From: Sequoia sempervirens | Lineage: Eukaryota > Streptophyta > Pinopsida > Cupressales > Cupressaceae | Reading direction: 5' to 3' | NCBI GenBank assembly: GCA_007258455.2 | Contig: VDFB02047230.1 | Location: forward strand, 156,283,413-156,347,412 | DNA: 64,000 nt | Shown here: positions 36,401-48,573 of the stretch, piece by piece | Layout: each line of letters opens with the position of its first letter | Position numbering within the stretch: the first letter of the stretch is position 1 | Made by a program: the position numbers and the translations under genes | The notes under the pieces: generated by a model | What the model was told of the DNA's origin: nothing | Databases searched by the model: none | Seen by the model: only the letters and a program-made list of their open reading frames with translations

Positions 36401-37932
36401 ATAGGAGTGGAAAGTCAAACGGAATTGTTGATGCTTTGAGTAGGAGAAGGAATTTACTAACAGAGATGAGAGTGGAAGTATTAGGCTTTGATGAGTTGAA
36501 GAATTTGTATAAAGAAGACCCAAATTTTGTAGAACCTTGGAAAGCATGTAAAGAACCAATTTTGGGGGATAGAAGTCAGTTGTTGGGTTATTCCATTCAG
36601 GAGGACATGTTGTTCAGAGGAAATCAATTGTATATACCCCAGAGTTCAATAAGGGACAACTTGGTGAAGGAGAAGCACATTGAAGGATTGTCAAGACATT
36701 TTGGAGTTGATAAGACAGTGGCATTGGTAAGTGAGACTTACTTTTGGCTACATATTCATAAGGATGTTAGGAGATTTGTGTAGAGTTGTAGATTTTTTCA
36801 AGTTGCAAAAGGAAGTAGTCAAAATGTTGGATTGTATAAGCCTTTGACAGTTCTAGAAAGACCTTGGGAAGATATTAGCATGGATTTCATACTTGGTTTG
36901 TCGAAGACACAAAGAGGTAACAATTATGTATTTGTAGTGGTAGATAGATTTTCTAAGATGGCACATTTCATACCTTGAAATAAGAAAATAGATGTAGTAC
37001 ATGTAGCAGACTTGTTTTTGAGAGAAGTGGTTAGATTGCATAGATTACCTAAGAGTATTGTTTCAGACAGAGATGTGAAGTTTGTTGGTTACTTTTGGAG
37101 GACACTTTGGAAGAAGTTGAAGAAAAATTTGAAGTTCAGTTTCACATTTCACCCATAGACTAATGGATAGAAAGAGGTAGTAAATAGGAGTTTAGGGAAT
37201 TTACTGAGATGTTTGGTTGGAGAGAAAACTGGAAGTTGGGATTTATCCCTTGCACAAGTAGATTTTTCCTATAATAATTCAACGAACAGGAGTACAGGAA
37301 AGACACCTTTTGAGATTGTTACTAGAGTTCATCCTAGAGGTATATCAGAGTTGAGAGACATCAGCATGTAAGACAAGAGGAGTGCAGAAGCAGAAGGATT
37401 TCTAGAACACATGAAGCAGTTGCATAGTCAAGTAAAATAACAATTGGAAGACATGAACAAGAAGTATAAGGAGAAAGTGGATGAAAAGAGGAGACATAAG
37501 GAATTTGAAGTTGTAGATGAAGTGATGGTATGTTTGAGGAAAGAGAGGTTTCCAATTGGCACATACAACAAGTTGAAGATGAGGAAGTTCGAACCTTGTA
37601 AGATCTTGAAGAAGTTTGATTCAGGAAATGCATATGAAGTGGAGTTACCAGATGGTATGGGTATATCGCCTATATTCAACATTGTAGATCTATATCACTA
37701 TCATGAAGCAAAATTCAGTGAAGACAGTAAAGCAAAATTGGAGAGTCATTTTCTTAAACAATATTCAGATGAGGTTGAAGAGATTTTGGATGTCAAAGAT
37801 GGGAGGAAGACTCGTGGAAGATAGTACAAAGAATATCTTGTGAAGTGGAGAGGTGGACTGATTGAGGATTCTTCTTGGATTTCCTAGGCTGAGGTAGACC
37901 GTTTTAGTTTTCCTTTGACCCTAGAAAAGTGA
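33409..37932 (+). pseudogene. Chromovirus gag-pol polyprotein, disabled by stops
   Basis: A single long frame from ATG 33409. Gag: FNPPNYNGKLDSNVLLDWI, then FRGHASLWWEHL (33640-34100). Zinc knuckle at 34372-34410 has C, C, H and C but one residue too few before the His. Protease DSGS at 34627. RT from 35155, YLDD at 35668-35679. RNase H YDASG near 36112. Integrase HHCC at about 36680-36800 (last Cys is Phe); catalytic Asp 36892, Asp 37066, Glu 37174 with 35 residues between the last two. Chromodomain EYLVKWRG at 37831. I count at least 22 in-frame stops (13 TAG, 5 TAA, 4 TGA), e.g. 33517, 33955, 34675, 36052, 37156. Two compensating 1-bp indels shift the frame only over about 35405-35430. It would have encoded capsid and replication enzymes; the chromodomain targets integration to marked chromatin. 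Confidence 0.93.
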
Positions 37933-37962
37933 GGGACTCACTTTTCATTAACCACAGATGTC

Positions 37963-38775
37963 TGATGCAGGAGCATCCTTGGTTTTTGGCAATCTTACAT
38001 CAACCAAAAATATTTTCTTTTAGTTTTTTTTCTTGTTTTGTTCTTTCTCAGTTCATGTTAGTGGATTCATTATGTTTGCTCACTAGGATTTTTGGATCTT
38101 TTTGTACGTTGTCTACATTTTCATTTTCCTTGTCCCAAGTTTTGGACTTGATTGGATCTTTTTCCAGCAAGTTATCGCTTCCAGAATTCTTGGCAGTTTC
38201 TTGAATCGACATCAGAATAATTTCAACTTTTCAGCCAATTTGATCGTTGTGGATCATCCCCGTGACTTGTGGATCTTATTGGTGTGATTTTAAATATTCC
38301 TAGGAGTGTCCCCAACCATCCTTATAGGTTCACACTTCGTCTTATGCACTTGATGAAGAGTAATTCAAATTTGAGGCCAACCTATTCATGTGCACGTTAC
38401 ATTTTCTTTCCTTGGAGAATGTGATGATCTTGGCCGACACAGATGTTTTTGGAGTTTTGGATATGCTATAAAGATTTTAATCAATAATTAGATTAATGAG
38501 GAGAGTTGGTAGTTCATTTAATAGATTAAGATTGATTTGAATTGTAATTTTCAGCTTTCATATAGGATCATGTTAGAATATTGAGCATGTTTTATCAAGC
38601 TTGTGAGCCGAATCTGTAAGCCAGAATGTTGCTGGCCGAATGTAACTAAGATCTTTGTTAATGAGAATATTTTCATCTAGATTTTCCTCCATATTTTTTG
38701 TTTCTTTCATTGTGTTACTCTTGTTGCATGATTCAGACTGTTCTCTTTGAGGGCCCTCCTACCGTGGTTGCGCCA
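37963..38775 (+). repeat. 3' LTR of the chromovirus
   Basis: 813 bp, TGATGCAGG...GTTGCGCCA. No purine tract abuts it; the nearest is tagaaaagtgaggga (37922-37936), about 26 bp upstream, so the PPT is degraded or atypical. Confidence 0.92.
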
Positions 38776-40580
38776 AAACCCTATCAAAAAGGAAAAAATA
38801 TACCCTAAAACAATGCAACCCATATAAAATTCACTATTTCATTGTGTTGCAACCATCACACACAAAAAAAAGTACAATAGTGGCTCACATGGAAAACCCA
38901 CAAAACATAGAAAGCTCCCAATAACTGATCGACTGAAAACCTTCGCCAAAAAAATGCATACCCTAAATGAATCAATATTGGTTTCAATGGTAACCTAGAT
39001 GGGAATATTCACCAAAAACATAACAGATTAATTATTTTGCAACTATTCACACAAAATGGAAGCCATAAATGAACCAATATTACTAGCATTCACCCACATG
39101 CCAAAACCCACAAAACACAAGAAATCTTGATTTCAAGATTCACCAAAAACACACCAAATCAACTATTTTGCAACCATTCACCTAGACCTGAAGCCATAAA
39201 TGGAAGAATATAGCCAACAGTCATTGACATGCCAAAACCCACAAAACTATACAATCTTTTCAACAACAATCGACATGATGAAACAATATTGGTTTCAAGA
39301 GTAACCTAGATGAAAAAGCCCACAAAAAACACACGAAACTCAAAAATCTATGTATTGTTGATTGCACGAAGGACAAAAAAATGTGCTTCCAAACCAATTG
39401 ATAAAAATAACCCAGGATAGTGAGCAAAAAACCACAAAAGAAAACTGGATTATGTTAGGAGTTTTATTCCATTGCAAACATAGCCAGAAAATGGAGGTCA
39501 TAGAAAGAAGCCAACAAATAAATTGGCATTGACAAACCAGTGCAAACCGCTACCTTCTTGTCCCAAAAAAGGGTTGGCAAAAATTATCACAGGTGACACT
39601 TTCGTTTTGCTTTTGCAAACATCATTTCCTGCAAACACACAAAATATCCTCTAACCATCTATATAGAATTGTCTATTAAGTCTTCCTTATGACACTATAC
39701 AGTCCATCACTCTGAAAACTCCTTTTTTGAGGTTGAAGAAATAACAACTAGGAATATGTATTTAATGCATGCTTTCCCCATTATCGATAGCTATCTTGAA
39801 GAACAAGTTGAACCCAGAGAATGACACCCAACAAGTATTATCAAAAATTGAAACAATATAGCCTTTTTCTCAATGAGATCCTTTGAGAAACAAATCAATA
39901 TAGCCATAGGACAATGCCCTTTCAAACATTGTGCATACATTTTTTATCTTCGTGACTACTTGAAAAGGTAGTTACTGCTTATAGCTATTGTCACTACATG
40001 GAAACCATACAACAATTAATGTTGATTCCATTTCACTTGCCTTCTCTATTGATGCAGTAAATGCTTTTAATTTCAAAATCAAAACAAAATCTGCCACCTT
40101 ACTTTTCTGGCCACACTGAATGGAGGCCATAAATGACACAATAGCCTAGTGTAGACAACAATAGTGAATAGTGCCTTGTGCAAAACAATATCAATTGCAT
40201 AAAATTTACTATTTTATTGCATTGCAGCCATTGCCATAAAAATATTACTTGCAACAATGACCCATATGGAACACCCTCAAAACAAAAAAATCTTGTAGTA
40301 ACAAACTGAATCAAAGCCTCTGCCACAGAACATGAACCATTAATTAATCAATATTGTATACATATATATGAAGAATGTGTTTTGGATAACAATATAAATT
40401 GTATAATATTAACTATTTTATTATGCATTAGAAAGAGTGGAATATAGCCAAAGCTAGCCAAAAACAATTAGATTGTGTTGTGGAGAACAACACAAACTAT
40501 TTTAATATATTGCAACCATTAACACAAAACAAAAGCTATAAATGAGACAATATTAAATTTTGTTGTGTGTAGATTTGTAT
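38776..40580 (-). repeat. Unclassified repeat family block, minus orientation
   Basis: This is the other half of the block interrupted by the chromovirus. Tandem, inverted-orientation copies of gcaaccattcacacaaaatgg, gaagccataaatgaaacaat and caaaacccacaaaac recur near 39040, 39170, 40110 and 40510. Confidence 0.65.
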
Positions 40581-41350
40581 GTATGTCAAAGTAGATGTTA
40601 GCAATGTACATACATATTCTTCCCAATGTTTATTATTTTCTCAAAATACTTATTTATCTAAATCTTGACATGGCATACTTCAAATGATATACTTCATATT
40701 AATTGTTATACACAACATTGAAGCCTTTTTCCTAATTATTTCTTTTCCTTTGTATTCTTGGTGTCTCTAGGGAGAAAAAGAGGGATTTTAAAATTGAAAC
40801 AGTGAACTTGGAATAAAAAATTGTATGTTAAGTATTATTTGAATCATTGAAGCCCTTGTTATTATTAATCCTTTCCTGACATATTGTTAATGCATGTGTA
40901 AAAAAATGGAGTGTCCATGTTGTGTTTTGAAGTCATAGACCTTCTAGTTAGCTGCCGGCATTGTAGCTCTTAGATTTTAAAAAAGCAGACAGAGCAATGT
41001 CGGTGGCCTCTAGCTCTTTCAAGGCTAGAAAACAATCCTCAAGTAGTCCTATAAGTCTATTTCTTGTTTAGTTTTTTGTTGTTTCCAATTGTATTGACAC
41101 TTTTTGAAGTGCACCAAACAAACCGAGAATATATTTCATTTGAATTAACAATTTCTATGATATATGTTTGGACTTATTTATATTTAAACTCTTTGTCTTT
41201 GGTTTCCCTTTCAATTTATTGGCCATTTTGGAGTAACTTATGTGTTAGAGGGAAAAATGTCTCAATTTCCAAATGTGTCAATATTACTATTTTCTTTTAG
41301 AGTTGAGTCATAGTCATAAATATCTCATTGCTACCACTATGTTGAGTTTA
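40581..41350. other. No recognisable gene; upstream flank of the RPA1 pseudogene
   Basis: An AT-rich region with one short open frame (41064-41300), hydrophobic and unrecognised. The stretch ttgtcttgtag at 41352-41362 resembles a 3' splice site before the first RPA1-like codons. Confidence 0.4.
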
Positions 41351-41368
41351 ATTGTCTTGTAGGCTACA

Positions 41369-43229
41369 AATGTGAATCCAACCTTAACAAGAGATGCGCT
41401 ATGATTTATAGATGTTGGAGATGATGTCCCATTTCCATTCCTCCAAATAATGTCTTACCAAAAAATAGGAGGTGATCAAAGCCTAGTTGACCTATACAAA
41501 GTCGTCCTCTCTAATGGCACCCACATGTAGATGGGAACTTTGCCTACAAAATACAATGACCTTTTTTTTACAGGGGAATTGAAAATAGGTTTGATTGTGT
41601 GCTTGACAAACTATTTGTCTAGAAATCTATGAGAATCGAGGTTTGATATAGTTTTGAATTGCTTGTACTTGTAGTTTATTGATTCCTTGTTTGTGGGGGT
41701 GCCTTTTAAAGTGTTTAATGTTTATTTCATTCCAGGGCAATTTTCATACTATCCCTAGATGTCAAAATGACAGATTGCCAGCTAATTGGAAAACCTAAAT
41801 ATTTATTTAGAGATCAAGAAGGACAAATAGTTGGCTGTGAATTTCCCTCCCCATCCAAATGAGCCTCCACCTTTGGAATTAATACATCCCAAGGAAGGAA
41901 GATGCTCTTACAAAAATCAGCCTTGTTAAAGGGTTGAATGTTTACCAAACCAAATGGAGGATAAAAGGTTGTGTAACAACAAAGAGGGATATGCACCATT
42001 ATAGCAGACATGGGTACAAGGGCTAGGTATTTATCTTTGATATTATTAACAATGAGGGAACAAAAATATGGATTACGTGCTTTAATGACATAGCAGAGTT
42101 ACATTATGATAGGGTTGAGGTGGTCCCTACTTATTATGTGTTAAAGGGATTGGTGAGACAAGAAGACATAAAATTCAATAAGTTAAATAGCTAGATGGAA
42201 ATCATTTTGGATCAAAACTCAATGTTAAAATGTTGTGATGATGAGCCCTTTGTGCCAGAAAAAGTATTTAAGTTCACCCCATTAAATGAAATTGCAAATT
42301 GCACTAATAACAATTTGATTGATGTTATTGGCACTGTGGTGCATGTGGGAATGGTATCAACTATACAAAGAAAGGATCAGTCCCAAACAATTTGGAGGAA
42401 TATTAAACTTAATGATTTGTCATCCTTCTCAATTGATGTTAATTTGTGGGGCTCAAATTGGGAAGCAAAGGGTCATGAGTTGGAGAGGTTGTACACCCTT
42501 GGTTCAGCTCTCATCCTTGTTAAAAATGCATGTGTTGGGTACTTCAATGGAGTTGTTCTAAACACAGCCACATGGACTCTTCTCTATATAAATCCTGACA
42601 TACCAGAAGCACAACCATTGATCGAAAATGGTTATATTGATTGCCCTACTATTGATGCCCCCTGGATAGTGCCTCGAAAGGTTGCTTTGGGAAATGGGAG
42701 AGTCACTATTGCATATATGTTGGACCACTACCTTGGCTTGCCAGAGACTTTGTAAGCTACTCTCAAGGCAATAGTAAAATATATAAAAACTAATGCATTA
42801 TGTTATGTTGCATGCTCATTGGAGGTGAATGGTAGGAAATGCAAGAAAAAGTGTGAACAATCTTAGCAAAATAAATGGTTCTTCCCAAAATGCTAGACAA
42901 CAATAGTTGACTGTGACTTTCAATATTTATTGCAACTAAATATGGAAGACCACACGTGAGCTTTGGGCAACAACTTTTGATGAGGCTACAACAAGCCTAT
43001 TGCAAATTTCAGAAAACAACTTTACATGTTGCAATATGAGTCTATTGCTGAAATAACTGTTGAGTCTGTTACCAATGTTGTCACCTACACATCATTTTTT
43101 TTCACTGTTCTAATTAAAAACCAAACTTATAATTCAGAAACAAGACTAAAAACAACAATAGTGAAAGTTGCAAAAGTTAACTTTGAAGCTGAGTGCAAGC
43201 TCTTACTATTAGATTTGTCTGCTATTTCT
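41369..43229 (+). pseudogene. Replication protein A 70-kDa subunit (RPA1) pseudogene
   Basis: All RPA1 domains can be read. N-terminal OB fold: 41369-41680 (PFPFLQIMSYQKIGGDQ, then LYKVVLSNGTHM). Linker: about 41774-41860, with DCQLIGKPK. DBD-A: about 41940-42215 (NVYQTKWRIKG, then VFIFDIINNEGTKIWITCF). DBD-B: 42240-42755 (IDVIGTVVHVGMVS, then SIDVNLWGSNWEAKGHELE). DBD-C: about 42800-43229, with zinc-ribbon cysteines at NGRKCKKKC and WFFPKC, and LIKNQTYNSETRLK. A gap with a good acceptor (ttcattccag, to 41735) suggests a retained intron. Stops at 41387, 42024, 42192 and others and a frameshift before 43000 kill it. In cells RPA1 binds single-stranded DNA in replication and repair. Helitrons also carry RPA-like genes, but no Rep/helicase was seen. 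Confidence 0.85.
43225..43229. repeat. Left target-site duplication of the 7.5-kb element
   Basis: tttct, repeated exactly at 50686-50690. Both copies lie in the RPA1 pseudogene frame, so the gene continues after the second. Confidence 0.93.
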
Positions 43230-43806
43230 TGTAAGGGAAAAATGGATGGGGCATCTAAATAAAACTCCAAACAGTAGTGCCTTCGGTAACTTTCATTTCG
43301 ATTAGGTTGCCTTAAAGACATGTACAACTATGTCCTAAAGTGGAAACAGACACAATTATTTCCCACATTAATCCTTCTGAGAAAAACACATGTAAATTCA
43401 ACAACATGCATCAACAGATTCTCTAACAGAACCAATACAGACATGAAAGATGAGACAAACAACATAACACAAATATTTATGTGAGGAAAACCCTTTCGAG
43501 TAAAAAACCCCACTCTCCAAAGTTTGAGCCATTGTATTATTCAGCAATTTAGAAAGTTACAATACAGTTTCAGACTCTTAGCCTTTCAGAGATTACATCT
43601 TGTTCATTCTGGATACAACCAGGGTAGCAAACTATCCCTGAGAGATCAACCAAAGCAATCATGATCATGAAAGATTCTAGCAGCTTGACTTTGATCTCAA
43701 TCCTCTACTTCAACCTCATGGCCTCAGCCTTTCAACTAGCCACTCGGTCCTCTCTCTATCGTTCTCTCTCTGGCTCTTAGCACTTTTCTGTACACTTACC
43801 AGCACA

Positions 43807-43818
43807 CTTTTTATAGAA
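43807..43818 (-). promoter_or_regulatory. TATA box in the LTR (left copy)
   Basis: Minus strand ttctataaaaag, conserved as tctataaaaag in the other LTR (49153-49163). It lies about 580 bp before the LTR end, so the tandem repeats occupy U3, upstream of the start. Confidence 0.62.
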
Positions 43819-44059
43819 CATCCAATGCATACATGTATGCATTCATTCTCAATAGGCTCTATGAAATCGTTCTTTTCCAACTATCAGATCACAATGGCCG
43901 ATCATCCAGCTTAGCTTCATTAGATGTTTCCACTTCCTTGTCTTTTATTTTTCCAACTTCCACATAGAAACGGTTCAGCAAATGGTTCACATCCTGCTTT
44001 CTCTGATTGGTCCAAATCGCACCACATCGAAAACTCTTCAAATGGTCAAGGGAATTCAA

Positions 44060-45240
44060 CCTATGTTGTCATGTCAGTGAGACACTAACCATGTCTCCCC
44101 GATGCCAACATGACCAACATTCGATATCACCAAGAGTCATCCCTATTGGCAAGAGGTTACATCGAGTTCAAAGAGCTATCGCTAAGACTTCGCCATGTCG
44201 CCAAGACCTCACACCGAAGATCACAAGGTATTCCAAAGAGTTCATTAGTTGGCAAGACTATCACTCTTCACCCAGACATTACACTGAAGTCTTCAAGTCA
44301 CATTGATCTCAGCATTCTCATCAGCGAGACAATCGACATTCGATGAGACATCATACCAAAGTTCAAGAGGTCATATCGACGTTAGCTTTTCCATCAACAA
44401 GACAACCACAGTTCGCCAAGACTTCATACCAAAGTCTTCAAGTCATGCCAACATGAGTATTCCATTCGGTGAGACAATTGTCTTTTGCCAAGACATCACA
44501 CCAAGCTCTTCATGTTATACCGAAACATCCCAATTGGCAAGACTTATCGCTTTCACAAGGTGGTTACACTGAGCCCTTCAAGTCATACCGAAACATCCAA
44601 TAATTGGCAAGACTTAGGCTATCGCTGAGACATTATACTGACATTAGGATTCTCATTAGCAAGACAATCACTCTTTGCAAAGAGATAATATTGATGCCTC
44701 CATGTTACCCTAAAGTCTCCTGTCGGCCAGACATTCTGTGTCGCCAAGAGGTCATAGTGAACCCCTTTGAGTACCCTAATGACTCCAATCGGTGAGACAT
44801 ATCATGGTCGCCAAGAATTCATGCCAATAGGAACAAGTCATACTGATTTCCACATCGACCAGATAGACCAAAGGTCATGCCGATATCGGAAAGACTTCCT
44901 ATCGTCGCCAAGACATCTCATCGAGACCCTCGAGTTACATCGAGTGTATACATTTGGCCAAACATCTCCTAGTTTCCAAGAGATCTTCTCAAATTTTTAA
45001 GTCACCCTGATGGCTTCAGGAGAAAACATATTGGTGAGACAACCCTCCATCTCTAAGACTTCATATCGAAGCAAATGGGTTACACCGATGACTCCATTTG
45101 CTATAGGTCTCCCCAACATACACTAGGCACCCAATAACAAAACCTTCTGTCGCCAAGACATTCCATATCGGTAAGAGATCTCACTGAGTCTCCATGTCAT
45201 AGCGATAGGTCCATTCAGCAAGACTGAAACAAATTCTCAG
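44060..45240 (-). repeat. Degenerate tandem repeats filling U3 of the LTR
   Basis: About twenty imperfect copies of a phrase like cgccaagacttcataccgaa joined by ttcaagtcat or cccatcggcaagacaatc. The spacing of the caagac core is mostly about 30-65 bp. The same array, with independent changes, is in the right LTR. Retained CG dinucleotides are common here compared with the rest of the window. Confidence 0.75.
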
Positions 45241-45357
45241 CGACTAGTGCAAGCCACAGGTTTCCAAAGCTGCTAGTCAGCCAGACAAAAGGAATGTCAC
45301 ACCGACTTTGCTTTTCCAGAGGTTACAACCTGTGAGATTGAGGCACATATTCCAACA

Positions 45358-45370
45358 ATCTCCCACTTGA
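45358..45370 (-). promoter_or_regulatory. Polypurine tract of the 7.5-kb element
   Basis: Minus strand tcaagtgggagat abuts the LTR start TGTTGG, the standard copia arrangement. Confidence 0.75.
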
Positions 45371-48300
45371 CGAAGATCACACAAGAACCTCCAAAGCAAC
45401 TAGGAACTAAGATCACACTAGCTCCACCAGTTCAAACCCTACAACACTCAAGACACCCAATCAACATGATTCCACAGATAACAGTTGACCCGACAATCTG
45501 CAACAAAGACCAGGCATCCAACTGCAACTCACTGTCAACAAGGCAATCGATCACAGCCTTCCAGGAAACCACATAGACCTCAAACATGCTCTCATGCTCC
45601 ATCAATAATTCAGCTCCAACATCCAAGATGTCCACCATTCAGGCAACAATCCTGTCATCTTCCAACATACCACCTGTGGAAGAAGGATACAAAGCCAAGG
45701 TGTATAAGCACTATTCCAATGAACACAAACAAAAGATCCCAGTGATAACATCAACAAGATACAGCTACCACTTCGCTGTGCTCAAATGCTATACAAAAGA
45801 AATATCGACTTCAAAGCTTCAATTAGAACACAATAGTGAAGTCATTATCTAGAAACAAGATACTAAACATTAGCTAGAACAACAATCAGACTGACTACTT
45901 CCATCCAATTGATAAACCCACGCGACTAGAAATAGCACCCACAGCTCATGCTATTCCATCCAATCTCACATACCTTGAAGGTATCACCATTAGTAAACTT
46001 CTACCAATCTATTAACAACAAATACAAGTTTTAGTGCCAACCAATCAAAGAAGACAAGACACATACAGGAACTCCCACTACCTAAGTAATCCAGATCTGA
46101 AAGATCAAAGGCATCGTAAGTCTACCAATACTAGCACATAGAAAATGTAACCCTGTAGTACCAAGGAAAAATCCACAATGATATGCACAACCTGCAACAA
46201 CTTGCCACAAGAAACATTTCTCTCACCACAAACCTTCACGGCCACAGAGAGAAAACTCTGCACATCATCTTCCCGTAGAACATCCTCCTACATACACTTC
46301 TAACAGCCAGCTGTACCAAGAATGATCTTCTTCACATCCCAAAAGAAATATTTAACAACATCCATCCATTCAATCACCAAGATCAAACAATCTTTAAAAA
46401 CAACATGGATGTAAGCTTCCCAAAGAAGATCAAGCTAGTTCATTCCCCATTTCAGGAAATCATCCCATACAACATCTCCTACCAATTCTCATTAGAAACA
46501 AGGAGATAAAACAAAAATGTAGAACTTCCACTATGAATTCTCCAGAACCATTAGACAATAATTCAAGATCCATATCATGAAAGTGAACTTAAAACACATC
46601 TGAAAGATATAAAGGGCCAAATACATCTTAGATAAACTACCAAGTAGACCAAGAGTGGGAACGAGAATACTCCTTTCAAGATATGCAAGTCATCATGACT
46701 AATCCAAGAGCAATCTCCTCATAGGTCTTTTATTGAACTCACACTCAATCAAGGTGTAGGCTTCTTGGACTTTCTGCTAAAAAACACTTTAACAAGAGTA
46801 ACAAGTAGCAACACTTCTCTCATAAGAGAAAAATAGCCTCACCTTATTCTTCATGTATCCATGAGTGCTAGCAACCGATCATCTCATGCTAAACTTCAAT
46901 TGCATTACTACACAATTACGAAGTATCAAGCAAATAATCAAAGCACTCAGTACACAAAGAATTTCCAGACCATTGTCAAAGCTCCAATCATTTGAATCAG
47001 GAACTTATCATGACATCATAATCTACACATCCCCATAGGAGATCCCATGCTTCAAGTGACTTTTCCATTGTCTCAAGTACAATGCACAAGCAAGAGTATA
47101 CCATGACATCAAGCAAATAGACTTAAAAACAACATCACCTGTCAAGTACCACCAACACCTTAGCCAAAGACTCCAAGAGTCCTCCATGGATCCAAGATGT
47201 TGCACATCTTTAGGTAATGTCCATGAAAATGTGAAAGAACCCTTCTGTAGCAACAAGATCTAAAAGCTCTCCCAAGAAACATTTGCAACACTAAATAATA
47301 CCATTCACCACCATGTGATGAATCCATAGTCACTGCTAGAGCTCCCACTAAAATGTGACACCCAAGCTCTCCAAGCATCCCAACCACCTGCTTCAAGTTC
47401 CCATAACTGACTATTCAGGTACTCAAAAGTATCCATCCTCTCATCTCAAAGCACCACACCAATGCACAAGTGACCATAGACAAGGCCAGCTAACAAGTTT
47501 GCACTAATAATGAATCAACCTCGTGGATATAGATAGTCCACTTTCGAGTTGTCTCACAACAAACATGTAGGTAAAGATAGCCCACAACATTGCACAACCC
47601 ATAGCTCCATTCAACAGAAATGTGCAAACCCATCATCACAATGGAAATGCAAAAAACGGAGATCTCAAAGAGAATAACCACGTAGACAACATGACTCAAA
47701 CACCAGATCATGCCAGATCTGATTTTCCAATCATGTCCACAATGAGCACCATAATCAAGGAACCCACAAGCACCACCACAGGAATGTTGAGTGACAAATC
47801 ACATACCAACAATCCCATGCAGAGAAGAAAACATACCTCCTCAAGCCATGCACCAAGCATGCATGCGGAAATGCAACTATTTCATCCACTAACACCCCAA
47901 AGAACCAGCGTCTAGACAATAGCTTAACAACAACTCCATATAACCACAAGTTTTGCTTAACCGTGTCAAACTTGCAAAACCACAGAGCCATACAAGTACA
48001 AAGCATCCTTAAAAAAAAGGAAACAATAGTTCAAAAAATCTAGGCCCCTCTCAGGCCAAATCTAAACCACCAATATGTACATGCATCCAAGAAAAGAGAA
48101 AAGCTATTCCAGAAGCTTGCAAATCATCTAATGATTAAATTCATAGCCTTTATGTATTCGATGTTAACAGGAAACCATGCCTTCCAACACTAGGAAACAC
48201 CACCTAGCATAAGCACACTCTTCCATGACTGAGAAACAACCTAGGCTTCTCCATATCACTGAGGAGCCTGACACACAGACGCCCAATATGAAAGCTTTAC

Positions 48301-48558
48301 TGCTACACATACACAAAGCAAGGAAATCCACCTCATACTCCAAGGTTATACCTCTACTAGTCAGGAGACATAGATCACAACATGATCAACTCCCTTTTCC
48401 ATCTTGACCATCCTTCAAGTTGCATGTTGTCTCAGAATACCACAAGGCTTCCACTCATCAAAGGATCAATACATTAGTCCATTCCTCCAAATTTCTTCCA
48501 GCCCATCAAGCTAAGAAATATTCATAGGAGAAATATCCAGAACCAACAACTAGAAGAA
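45371..48558 (-). other. Non-coding interior of the 7.5-kb element
   Basis: The strand read left to right is C/A-rich and T-poor, unlike the rest of the window. Short frames exist on both strands (for example minus 47023-47396), but none resembles gag or pol and all are broken by stops. Packaging or dimerisation signals would be expected near the PBS end, but I cannot identify them from sequence alone. Confidence 0.6.
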
Positions 48559-48571
48559 GGCTTCGATACCA
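48559..48571 (-). promoter_or_regulatory. Primer-binding site of the 7.5-kb element
   Basis: Minus strand TGGTATCGAAGCC, two bases after the LTR. Similar to the tRNA-Met site with two changes. Confidence 0.8.
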
Positions 48572-48573
48572 CT

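Larger units (their letters stand above)
32470..38775 (+). mobile_element. Full-length Ty3/gypsy chromovirus, inactive
   Basis: LTRs lie at 32470-33284 and 37963-38775, the PBS at 33288, and gag-pol from 33409 to 37932. Domain order is gag, CCHC, protease, RT, RNase H, integrase, chromodomain. The target is the unclassified repeat: the paralogous locus at about 26850-26960 shows the uninterrupted sequence (ctatataattttttttcaac, then attatcaaaaa and atataccctaaaacaa), whose halves are found on the two sides of this element. A clean target duplication is no longer visible (taact and aaacc). LTR divergence is roughly a tenth by eye, so the insertion is old. Confidence 0.93.
43230..45357 (-). repeat. 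3' LTR of the 7.5-kb element
   Basis: 2128 bp. On the minus strand it starts TGTTGGAATATGTGCC and ends CCCTTACA. It contains a degenerate tandem repeat at about 44060-45240 and a TATA-like sequence at 43807-43818. Confidence 0.93.

Noticed and set aside
45367..48407. Several frames of 60-100 codons in the LARD interior
   Set aside because: No gag/pol motif; the C/A-rich composition avoids stops on one strand by chance.
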